Source: Desulfopila inferna (GTDB taxonomy: Bacteria > Desulfobacterota > Desulfobulbia > Desulfobulbales > Desulfocapsaceae). Taken from it: a stretch of 64,000 nt of DNA. The notes beneath the pieces were generated by a model, which saw nothing but the letters and a program-made list of their open reading frames with translations, searched no databases and was not told the DNA's origin. The stretch spans positions 496,001 through 560,000 of the forward strand of contig NZ_JAFFQE010000001.1 of assembly GCF_016919005.1 (NCBI RefSeq), in the 5' to 3' direction. Position numbers and translations under genes: made by a program. This document shows, one piece after another, positions 36,912 through 44,906 of the stretch; within the stretch, counting starts at the first letter, position 1; the number at the start of each line of letters is the position of its first letter.

Positions 36912-38570
36912 ATGGAAAGGAAACAAAATTATTACCGAACAATCACCAAACGTCTTTTGATTATTTTCTTTTGCCTGAGCGTCCTGCCCATAGTCAGTGT
37001 CGGATTGAGTACCAAGAATGCAGTCGAGCAAACCAACATCATAAAACTCCAGGAGATTGCCGAAAGCACTATAGAGCATAGAACTGAAGTTATTTCGCTG
37101 TTTCTAAAAGACAAAATTCATCTTCTCACCATGATAGTCGGCCTCTATTCCGAAGAGTTTCTTTCTCAACAGGAGAATCTTGATCAACTCTTTCTGGCAG
37201 TGGCGCCGAAGGGAGATATCGTCGATCTGCAGGTTATTGATGTAACAGGAACACAGCATGCCTATGTGGGTCCCTACCGGGCTATGATCGCGGGTAAAAA
37301 ATATGACAATTCACCCTGGTTCCAGGAAACACTCATCAGCGGAGTCCACATAAGTGATGTTTTTACCGGATACCGCAACGTCCCTCATTTTGTCGTCGCG
37401 GTAACGAATCCACTGAAAAATTATGTGCTCAGAGCAACTATCAACTCCAGTATTTTCAACGCATTATTGCTCTCAGCGCAATTAGGTCCACAAGGAGACG
37501 CTTTTATTGTCAACCGTAATGGCGAGTTTCAGACGCCAAGTCTGCAAGGAGCAGACAAGCTGACAGAAACCGAAAAGCAACTGATTTCTTTCGATGCTCC
37601 AAAAGGATCCATTGTTACCGCAACTGATGTCTATACAACGCGCTGGATCGACAACAACCGCTGGTTGATGATTATCAAGGCAAATATCACCGATACATTA
37701 GGTCATTATTTCGAAATCAGAAACCGCATCATCATCATTGTCGTCATTGTCTCGCTCCTGGCAATGGCTGGTGCGACTCTGGCAAGTTTCACCATTTCCC
37801 GCAATCTCGAGCGGGCAGACAAAGAACATGCCGCACTCAGCATGCAGTTTGCCCAGGTAGAAAAAATGGCAACTGTGGGCCGATTGGCTGCGGGTATAGC
37901 TCACGAGATCAACAACCCCCTGCAGATGATTACCAGCCAGGCGGGCTGGATCGAGGAACTGCTACCTGAAGAAAACCCGGGGCATATCAAAAATTACAGC
38001 GAATACACAAAAGCGGTGGAGCAGATCAAATATCATGTCCGCCGAGCCGGCACCATCACCCATCGACTCCTGGGATTCTCCCGAAAAATGAGCGACCAGA
38101 AAGAGCGCGTCAACATCAATGATCTCATTGAAGAGACAATATCTTTTGTTGAGCGGGAGGCCGAATATCACAACATAACCATCGTCCGGCATATGGATTA
38201 CAACCTGCCCCCTACCATGACCGACGGACCTCAGCTCCAGCAGGTTTTCCTCAACCTGATCAACAACTCAATCGATGCCGTCGATCATAACGGAGAAATC
38301 GAGATACAAACCGGTCTCGACAAGGACGGTAAGCTGATCATTACCTTCAGCGACAGCGGGCCCGGCATAGCAGGTGAAAACCTGCAGCATATTTTCGATC
38401 CCTTCTTCACCACCAAGGATATTACCAAAGGCACGGGCCTGGGACTCTATATCAGCTACGACATTATCAAGAAACTGGGAGGATCTATTTCGGTTGCCAA
38501 CGGAACCAAAGGGGGTGCCGTTTTTACTATCTTTCTACCCATCTTGGAGAGAAAAGGGATTCCCAACTGA
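36912..38570 (+). CDS. Membrane Cache-domain sensor histidine kinase
   Basis: The 552-residue protein has membrane helices at about 15-35 and 270-295, flanking a Cache-like sensor ('[18 protein letters not shown]...[15 protein letters not shown]'). HisKA has '[22 protein letters not shown]'. HATPase has '[11 protein letters not shown]', 'DSGPGIAGE' and '[18 protein letters not shown]'. The sensor matches the kinase at 19195 over its central motif, so the two kinases probably arose by duplication and recognise related ligands. A receiver gene follows 60 bases later. Confidence 0.93.
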   Translation: MERKQNYYRTITKRLLIIFFCLSVLPIVSVGLSTKNAVEQTNIIKLQEIAESTIEHRTEVISLFLKDKIHLLTMIVGLYSEEFLSQQENLDQLFLAVAPKGDIVDLQVIDVTGTQHAYVGPYRAMIAGKKYDNSPWFQETLISGVHISDVFTGYRNVPHFVVAVTNPLKNYVLRATINSSIFNALLLSAQLGPQGDAFIVNRNGEFQTPSLQGADKLTETEKQLISFDAPKGSIVTATDVYTTRWIDNNRWLMIIKANITDTLGHYFEIRNRIIIIVVIVSLLAMAGATLASFTISRNLERADKEHAALSMQFAQVEKMATVGRLAAGIAHEINNPLQMITSQAGWIEELLPEENPGHIKNYSEYTKAVEQIKYHVRRAGTITHRLLGFSRKMSDQKERVNINDLIEETISFVEREAEYHNITIVRHMDYNLPPTMTDGPQLQQVFLNLINNSIDAVDHNGEIEIQTGLDKDGKLIITFSDSGPGIAGENLQHIFDPFFTTKDITKGTGLGLYISYDIIKKLGGSISVANGTKGGAVFTIFLPILERKGIPN

Positions 38571-38631
38571 GTGAAATCCATGAACCAATTGAGAATGTAA
38601 TAAATTAACACGACCTTACAAGGAGGAAACC

Positions 38632-39063
38632 ATGAAAGAATTCAATGTATTGGTAGTAGATGATGAGCAGGAGTTTCGAGAACTGACAGTCAAGAGACTG
38701 AACAAAAGAGGCATACAGGCCAAAGGCGCCGAGAACGGCCTCGATGCCCTGGAAATACTCGAGAAAAACAATCAAAACGACGTCATTCTGCTGGACGTCA
38801 AAATGCCCGGCATCGACGGCATTGAAACACTCAGGCAAATACGCGCAAAATATCCGCTGATGGAAGTCGTCCTGTTGACAGGCCATGCCTCGGTAGATTC
38901 CGGCATAGAGGGCATGAAACTGGGCGCATTTGATTACCTGATGAAACCAATTGAACTCGATCCACTGCTGGAGAAGCTTGGTGAAGCGTATGAGAAGAAA
39001 AGGATGCATCAGGAAAAAATTGAGCAGGCACAAATAAAAAAATTCATGTCCATGCCTACTTAA
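38632..39063 (+). CDS. Single-domain response regulator
   Basis: A 143-residue receiver with 'VLVVDDEQEFREL', Asp in 'VILLDVKMPGIDG', 'VLLTGHASVDSG' and 'YLMKPIE', followed by a charged helix. AAGGAGG precedes the ATG. It closely resembles the receivers at 18810, 24383 and 43838 and lies between its presumed kinase and the TauE-like permease. Confidence 0.93.
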   Translation: MKEFNVLVVDDEQEFRELTVKRLNKRGIQAKGAENGLDALEILEKNNQNDVILLDVKMPGIDGIETLRQIRAKYPLMEVVLLTGHASVDSGIEGMKLGAFDYLMKPIELDPLLEKLGEAYEKKRMHQEKIEQAQIKKFMSMPT

Positions 39064-39125
39064 CGCTTTTTAAAAATTGGTATTAATTATCCTCACGATA
39101 AAAATTTAAAGGGAGCACACTTGCC

Positions 39126-40394
39126 ATGAACTATTGCAGGGAATTTTACCGGATGCTGATCAGCGGATCTCAGGCATATGCCCGCTGGGATCTAGAAACG
39201 TCAACCACTATACTAAAGAGTAAAAAACGACTTACTGTGTTGTTTCTTCTGCTTCTGCCTATTCTTATCGGCGGTATAGCAATCGCCGCCGGAGGAGACG
39301 GGCTGCCTGAAATGCTTGGTGGAAAGAAGGCCTATATGCCGTCTTTTTACACGAATACTATTTTCTTTGCCTCGATCTTTGTGGGGCTTTGTGCGGGTCT
39401 CATCACCGGTTGCATAGGCGCGGGCGGCGGCTTTATCATCGCGCCGGCACTGATGAGCGTAGGTGTAAAGGGTATTCTGGCCGTGGGGACCGATCTTTTC
39501 CATATCTTTGCCAAGGCCATTATGGGAAGTGTCCTTCACAGGAAACTAGGCAACATCAACGTTTCGCTGGCGATAACTTTCCTGATAGGATCGATCACCG
39601 GCGCAACCCTCGGCGGCATGCTGAACCGCTATCTCTACGACCTCAATCCTGTTCTCAGCGACCTCTTTATTACTTCAGTATATGTTTTCATGCTTGGCTT
39701 CCTCGCCTTCTACGCCATGGCGGATTATCTCAAAGCCAGGAAAGGCGAAGCATTGACGGAGGGAAGTCCCCAAGAAGAAGAAATTGCCCCGATGGGCAGG
39801 CGTTTGCAGTCGATCAATTGTCCGCCGATGCTGACTTTCGATGAGGGTATAACTCCTGGCGGAAGAAAAATTTCTGCGATCTTTCTGGTGATCAGCGGTC
39901 TGGTAGTCGGTCTCGCAGCTGCGATCATGGGCGTCGGTGGCGGCTTTCTCACCTTTCCCATCTTTGTCTATGGGCTTGGAGTTTCCAGCATGACCACCGT
40001 GGGAACCGATATCTTCCAGATAGTTTTCACCGCCGGGTACAGTTCATTGAGTCAATATGCCTTCTATGGGTTCGTTTTTTATACATTGGCCATGGGTATG
40101 TTGCTCGGGTCTTTGATTGGCGTACAGATCGGCTCTCTGGTCACCAAAGTGGTACCGGGTATCATGATCCGCGGTTTTTTTGCCTTGGCGGTCTCTGCCG
40201 GTTTTATCAACCGATTCTTCGCCCTGCCCGAAAAACTGCAGGGACTTGGCTACATCCAGATCTCGAAAGGAACCGGCGCCATACTCAGCACTGTCGGTAA
40301 TATCCTTTTTTTCGCGGCAATCGGTGGATTCGCTGTTTGGGTGTTTTATGTATTTTTTACCAATCTAAAAAAACTGAGAGTGGAGGAGTACTGA
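39126..40394 (+). CDS. TauE/SafE-family permease (putative sulfite/organosulfonate exporter)
   Basis: The 422-residue protein has an N-terminal extension with one membrane helix (about 38-57), then two TauE/SafE repeats with the glycine motifs 'GCIGAGGGFIIAPALM' and 'IMGVGGGFLTFPIFVYGLGV'. About nine membrane segments are expected. Members move sulfite, sulfoacetate or related anions; this substrate is unknown. AAGGGAG precedes the ATG at 10 bases. The following small membrane protein starts one base after its stop, so they likely form a pair, and the HK-RR pair directly upstream probably controls them. Confidence 0.9.
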   Translation: MNYCREFYRMLISGSQAYARWDLETSTTILKSKKRLTVLFLLLLPILIGGIAIAAGGDGLPEMLGGKKAYMPSFYTNTIFFASIFVGLCAGLITGCIGAGGGFIIAPALMSVGVKGILAVGTDLFHIFAKAIMGSVLHRKLGNINVSLAITFLIGSITGATLGGMLNRYLYDLNPVLSDLFITSVYVFMLGFLAFYAMADYLKARKGEALTEGSPQEEEIAPMGRRLQSINCPPMLTFDEGITPGGRKISAIFLVISGLVVGLAAAIMGVGGGFLTFPIFVYGLGVSSMTTVGTDIFQIVFTAGYSSLSQYAFYGFVFYTLAMGMLLGSLIGVQIGSLVTKVVPGIMIRGFFALAVSAGFINRFFALPEKLQGLGYIQISKGTGAILSTVGNILFFAAIGGFAVWVFYVFFTNLKKLRVEEY

Positions 40395-40395
40395 T

Positions 40396-41085
40396 ATGAG
40401 TATGCAGAAAAAATTAAAGACACGCGGCATATTAATGCTTGTGAGCTTCTTTGTCTTACTTGGAATCATATTCAGCCCTGTTTTTCCAGGAAACGTCAAT
40501 GGACTTGGTTTCATGGACAATTTGTTTAATAAAATTTCAAAAGGATCGGTCTATTTTATCCCCTCAGCTATCGAGAGCAGCGAGCAATATTCGGGGCAGG
40601 TAATCAATGTTGCTTTTGCCATGGATACGGAGCAGCAGGCCTCTGATACTGCCGAACTTTTCAAGGCGAGCGGCGCCGAAGTCAGTCTTTCGGGCACTGA
40701 ACTATCGATTAAAGGTGATATGGGCCGAATTCTAAAAACCAGCCTGAATGATGCCAATCTCATGTTTCAAAATAAGGGAGCACCGCTCAATGAAGCTTAT
40801 GGTTTTGGTGAGAAGCAGGTAATGTTTAACTGGTGGAAGGCTTTCGGCGGCATTATCAAAGATCTTAACAAGCAGAAGAGCTTTAAAGAGGCTAAGATAT
40901 TTGATACAATACAAAAAAAAGCACTTGAACCTGCGTACAACTACTATGGAGTCGACAGCGGAAACTACAAGGATTATTTCTTCCTGATCGTCGCAGCGCT
41001 TGCCTTTTATGTTATCTATACTCTCTGGTATGGATTTGGTATCATGTACCTCTTCGAAGGTCTGGGTCTGCAGATTGGTCATTAA
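40396..41085 (+). CDS. Membrane-anchored protein of unknown function linked to TauE
   Basis: A 229-residue protein with one membrane helix near the N-terminus (about 10-30) and another near the C-terminus (about 196-220). Between them is a soluble domain of about 150 residues on the outer side, with an alternating strand/helix pattern ('VINVAFAMDTEQQASDTAELF', 'AEVSLSGTELSIKGD'). I recognise no family. Its start is one base after the TauE stop, so it is probably a subunit or accessory of that permease. Confidence 0.8.
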   Translation: MSMQKKLKTRGILMLVSFFVLLGIIFSPVFPGNVNGLGFMDNLFNKISKGSVYFIPSAIESSEQYSGQVINVAFAMDTEQQASDTAELFKASGAEVSLSGTELSIKGDMGRILKTSLNDANLMFQNKGAPLNEAYGFGEKQVMFNWWKAFGGIIKDLNKQKSFKEAKIFDTIQKKALEPAYNYYGVDSGNYKDYFFLIVAALAFYVIYTLWYGFGIMYLFEGLGLQIGH

Positions 41086-41146
41086 GGCAATGAACGCCCT
41101 TGAGAGTCTAAGCCCCCCCATAATAGGGGGAAAGAGGAAACAAAAC

Positions 41147-41185
41147 CACTCTCATCCTGCGCCTTGTCCAAGGGGGATGAGAGTG
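41147..41185 (+). terminator. Hairpin after the TauE unit
   Basis: CACTCTCATCC (41147-41157) pairs perfectly with GGATGAGAGTG (41175-41185). There is no strong T-run, so it may attenuate transcription or stabilise the 3' end and not act as a full terminator. Confidence 0.5.
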
Positions 41186-41241
41186 ATTCTACGCTATCCG
41201 ATATCTACCCAGCCATTCTTTTTTTGTGAGGCAGAGTGACC

Positions 41242-43836
41242 ATGAAGCTCAAGGTTGTTTCGTATTTTAAAAAACTACTGTCTCCTACTCAACTTACCCC
41301 GCAAGACCAGGAACAGCTCAATATCGCTTTTATACAACGCTACCGCCATTTCCGCAGCCTGTTAACAGCCAACAACAACGCCCTTCAGGCAATGGCTGAC
41401 CTGGAGAAACTCTATTACAGCGGCGAGAGCTACCGGATGGCGGCGGTTCGATCAAAAATCACCACAATTCTGGTGAATGTCTTCAAGATGATCCGCAATC
41501 TGGTGGAGATGTCCAACGGCAGATATAGGACATTGGAAACAATATTTGAGAAAATCGGCGACGATATTGACCAAATCATTGAAAGGAAGCCTACGTTCAG
41601 GAAAGGGCCCTTTATCATCCCCCTGAATCAGGTAAGAACATCGACCCGGGAACAGACCGGCGACAAAATGGCTCATCTTGGAGAAATATCCCGCTTACCC
41701 TCCATCCATGTGCCACAAGGCTTTGTGATAACCGCTTCTGCGACTAGACATTTTCTCCCACCTGAACATATCACCGAGATAAACCGCCGACTGCAGATTC
41801 TCGAACCCGACGATCATGACGGTTTGTATAAAACCTGTGCCGAACTGCAGAAAATTGTCCTGGAGACCCCTCTCCCCGGCGACTTGGAAGAATTGCTGCA
41901 ACACCATTACGCGCTCCTGGAAAAAACCGCATCGCCTGGTTGCCTGGTGGCCCTTCGCTCCAGTGCTCTGGGAGAAGATACCATCGGAGTCACCTTTGCA
42001 GGGTTGTACCGTACGGCATTGAATGTCGACAAAAGTCATCTGGGCGAAGCCTATAAACAGGTCATTGCCAGTAAATATGGCCCCAAGGCTATTGCCTACA
42101 GACGCAGGCGCGGATTCAGACACCAGGATATAGAGATGTGCGTGGGCTGTCTTGTCATGATTGATGCCTCGGTCAGTGGTGTGACCTATACGAGCTATCC
42201 CTGGGAAAACGGAGAGACAACCGTCAGGATCGTCGCGGCACCCGGCATCGCCAAGGGAGTGGTGGACGGCACGACCCCTTCCGATCTCTTTCTGGTCAGT
42301 CGGGAGCATCCGCATCCTGTTATCTGCTCGGAGACCAGGCAAAAGCAGCAGGAAGAGGGCAAGTTCCTGTCGGACGTTCCTCTGCTCTCCCGTGAGCAGC
42401 TTATAAAAATAACGGAAACAGCACTTCTTCTTGAATATTATTTTGAACAGCCCCAGGACATTGAATGGTCCCTTGATCACCGAGGAAAGCTCTACATCCT
42501 GCAAAGCAGACCGCTTGCGGCACAAAAAGAAAAAGTCGTGGAAGAGGATATACCTAACAAGACAATTATACCCGTTACCAACAATACACCATTCTTCCAC
42601 GGTGGCCTTTGTGCGAGTGAGGGAATAGCGTGCGGCAAGATTTACAAAGTTGATTCCCCGGAAGAAATGAGCCGCTTTCCTAAAGGTGCCGTGCTGATGG
42701 TGGAGTATCCCGTTCCCGACTGGGCTCCCCTGCTTAACCTGGCCACCGCAGTGCTTGCCAGTAGTGGCACGGAAGCTGGACACTTAGCCACGGTGGCCCG
42801 GGAATTCGGTATTCCCGCCCTCTTCAGTCTTCCCGATATCGTGCAAACTCTGGAAAACGGCACCTTGATTACGGTTGACAGCACTGAGCGCACCATCTAT
42901 CGCGGCTGTATAGAAGATCTGATCAGCAGAAAAAAACCAAAAAAGGATATCATGGCAGGCAGCCCGGTACAGCGTATCCTCACCGAAGCACTCCAGCATA
43001 TCACACCGTTGAACCTCACGGATCCTGCATCGCTGAATTTTAAGGCATCCATGTGCCAGACACTGCACGATATCACCCGTTATTGTCATGAAAAATCGGT
43101 TTCCGAGATGTTCAAATTTGGTGAAACCTACAAGTTCGATAAAGGTATGGCCAAGCGCCTGGTTGCTCAGGTGCCGCTTGAATGGTGGGTAATCAATCTG
43201 GCCGACGGTTTCCGGGAAGGAATTGACGATTCGCAGAAGGCCGTCCATATCGATGATATTGTCTCGGAACCAATGCTTGCAATCTGGCAGGGAATCTCGG
43301 CCTTTCCCTGGTTGGGTCCGCCCGCCCTCAGCACCAGGGGCTTTGGCTCGATTATCCTACAGTCGGCAATGAGGCCTGACCTTGAACCGGCCATGGCATC
43401 AAGACTTACTATTAAGAACTATTTTCTCATTTCCAAACACTTCTGTAACTTCAACGTACGCCTTGGTTATCATTATGCTATGATCGAGTCATATCTCAGC
43501 GACCTTTTAACTGAAAGCTACATCACCTTCAGGTTCAAAGGGGGCGCAGCCGACTTGAGGCGCAAGACTGTGAGAGCAAGATTACTCGCCGATATTCTGA
43601 AAGAATTTGATTTCCGTGTTGAGCTGCGTTCCGATACCCTGCTGGCACGCATTAAGAAAAAGCCGAAAGATTTTCTGATAAAGCGGCTGCAAATTCTCGG
43701 CTATCTCACCCAGCATACCCGACAGCTGGATATGGTGATGAACAGAAAAAACGCGGTTGAACACTATAAAGAGAAATTTCTCGACGATATCAACATAATG
43801 TTATCCTCCATACCACCCTTTTCAGAAGAGGCATGA
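41242..43836 (+). CDS. PEP-synthase/PPDK-like protein lacking the PEP-binding barrel
   Basis: From the ATG at 41242 the protein has 864 residues; GAGG lies 10 bases before it, and a GTG two codons earlier is too close to the site. An N-terminal helical region (about 1-140) precedes an ATP-grasp PEP/pyruvate-binding domain (about 150-435; 'LVALRSSALGEDTIGVTFAG', 'YILQSRPL'). A swivelling phosphohistidine domain follows, with His514 in 'GTEAGHLATVAREFGIPA'. The C-terminal TIM barrel that binds PEP or pyruvate is absent. In its place is a helical region of about 300 residues of unknown family. The protein could transfer phosphate from ATP via the His to an unknown acceptor. A receiver gene follows with a one-base gap. 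Confidence 0.88.
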   Translation: MKLKVVSYFKKLLSPTQLTPQDQEQLNIAFIQRYRHFRSLLTANNNALQAMADLEKLYYSGESYRMAAVRSKITTILVNVFKMIRNLVEMSNGRYRTLETIFEKIGDDIDQIIERKPTFRKGPFIIPLNQVRTSTREQTGDKMAHLGEISRLPSIHVPQGFVITASATRHFLPPEHITEINRRLQILEPDDHDGLYKTCAELQKIVLETPLPGDLEELLQHHYALLEKTASPGCLVALRSSALGEDTIGVTFAGLYRTALNVDKSHLGEAYKQVIASKYGPKAIAYRRRRGFRHQDIEMCVGCLVMIDASVSGVTYTSYPWENGETTVRIVAAPGIAKGVVDGTTPSDLFLVSREHPHPVICSETRQKQQEEGKFLSDVPLLSREQLIKITETALLLEYYFEQPQDIEWSLDHRGKLYILQSRPLAAQKEKVVEEDIPNKTIIPVTNNTPFFHGGLCASEGIACGKIYKVDSPEEMSRFPKGAVLMVEYPVPDWAPLLNLATAVLASSGTEAGHLATVAREFGIPALFSLPDIVQTLENGTLITVDSTERTIYRGCIEDLISRKKPKKDIMAGSPVQRILTEALQHITPLNLTDPASLNFKASMCQTLHDITRYCHEKSVSEMFKFGETYKFDKGMAKRLVAQVPLEWWVINLADGFREGIDDSQKAVHIDDIVSEPMLAIWQGISAFPWLGPPALSTRGFGSIILQSAMRPDLEPAMASRLTIKNYFLISKHFCNFNVRLGYHYAMIESYLSDLLTESYITFRFKGGAADLRRKTVRARLLADILKEFDFRVELRSDTLLARIKKKPKDFLIKRLQILGYLTQHTRQLDMVMNRKNAVEHYKEKFLDDINIMLSSIPPFSEEA

Positions 43837-43837
43837 C

Positions 43838-44218
43838 ATGAACCACAAAATAATGCTTGTTGACGATGAGGTTGATTTTCTTGAAATACTATCCAAATTT
43901 TTCCGCAGGAGAGGCATCGACATGATCACCGCCGATTGCTGCCTGAAGGCCTTGGATTGGCTGGGAAAGGATGCCTTCGATGTAGTGGTGATGGACGTGA
44001 GTATGCCCGGAATGAACGGTCTTGATTGCATGATGGAAATGAAAGGAATACAGCCCAACCTCGAAGTTATTATTCTCACCGGTCATGCTTCGCTGCATTC
44101 AGGTCTTATCGGCATGAAAAAAGGGGCTTTTGACTACTGCCTTAAACCGATCGATTTCGATGAGCTGCTGGAAAAGATCATATTGGCCAGAAAAAAAGCG
44201 TCAGAAAATATGGAATAG
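43838..44218 (+). CDS. Single-domain response regulator
   Basis: A 126-residue receiver ('IMLVDDEVDFLEIL', Asp in 'VVVMDVSMPGMNG', 'IILTGHASLHSG', 'YCLKPID'). It begins one base after the PEP-synthase-like gene, so it is co-translated with it and probably regulates it. No kinase is adjacent; the Cache kinase at 36912 is the nearest on this strand. Confidence 0.92.
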   Translation: MNHKIMLVDDEVDFLEILSKFFRRRGIDMITADCCLKALDWLGKDAFDVVVMDVSMPGMNGLDCMMEMKGIQPNLEVIILTGHASLHSGLIGMKKGAFDYCLKPIDFDELLEKIILARKKASENME

Positions 44219-44272
44219 CAGTGCCCAAAACCTGCAGCAATCACTTCCTCATTGCCCTCCACCACCTAACAC

Positions 44273-44287
44273 AGGCATGATATTTGC
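44273..44287 (+). promoter_or_regulatory. Sigma-54 promoter for uspA
   Basis: AGGCAT-GATAT-TTGCT has GG and GC at the right spacing and a perfect TTGC box, 75 bases before the UspA gene start. Confidence 0.6.
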
Positions 44288-44361
44288 TACAGTCAATAGT
44301 AATCCATTACACCATAAGAAAATGTTTTTACTTTCACCCGTTCAGCGGAAGGAGATGAGTT

Positions 44362-44844
44362 ATGGTAGATATTAAAAGACTACTGGCCTGTGTCGATTTA
44401 TCCGATTTTTCAAAAACAACCTTGGAACACGCTATTTTGCTCTCAAAACGGTTGGAGGCGGAAATCATCGTTTTACATGTTCTCAATGTCAGGGATATTG
44501 AGGCGGTGAGAATGGCAAGCGAATATTTCCCTGAGGTCGTCAATATGGAAAACTATATTGAAGACAAGAAAAGACAACGCTATCATCAGGTTGATGCCAT
44601 GATTCACAATGATTTCCCAGAGGAACATCAGGATATGAAGATTCTGGTTCAGATCGGTAATCCCGTCGAGGAGATACTGGATGTCATACAGAATGAAAAC
44701 ATCGACCTCGTTGTTATGGCCAATAAAGGTAAAAGTAATCTGACACGAACTTTTTTCGGATCAATTGCAGAGAAAATTTTCAGACATTCCCCGGTACCTG
44801 TTATAAGTATTCGGAAACGTTCACAGTCCTTTCGAAGAACGTAA
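44362..44844 (+). CDS. Universal stress protein, UspA family
   Basis: The 160-residue protein starts 'IKRLLACVDLSDFSKTTLEHA'. The nucleotide-binding C-terminal motif is 'LVVMANKGKSNLTRTFFGSIAEKIFRHSPVPVISI', fitting the ATP-binding G-x2-G-x9-G(S/T) pattern loosely. AAGGAG precedes the ATG. It lies behind its own -24/-12 element and converges on the acyl-CoA synthetase gene. A second UspA is encoded at 60319. Confidence 0.93.
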   Translation: MVDIKRLLACVDLSDFSKTTLEHAILLSKRLEAEIIVLHVLNVRDIEAVRMASEYFPEVVNMENYIEDKKRQRYHQVDAMIHNDFPEEHQDMKILVQIGNPVEEILDVIQNENIDLVVMANKGKSNLTRTFFGSIAEKIFRHSPVPVISIRKRSQSFRRT

Positions 44845-44865
44845 TTGCCTCACTGTAGAAAGGCC

Positions 44866-44895
44866 GGCGGATTTCTGAAGATGACGAAATCCGCC
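44866..44895. terminator. Bidirectional terminator-like hairpin
   Basis: GGCGGATTTC (44866-44875) and GAAATCCGCC (44886-44895) form a perfect 10-bp stem between the convergent uspA and acyl-CoA synthetase genes. Confidence 0.65.
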
Positions 44896-44906
44896 GCTCC
44901 CTATGA

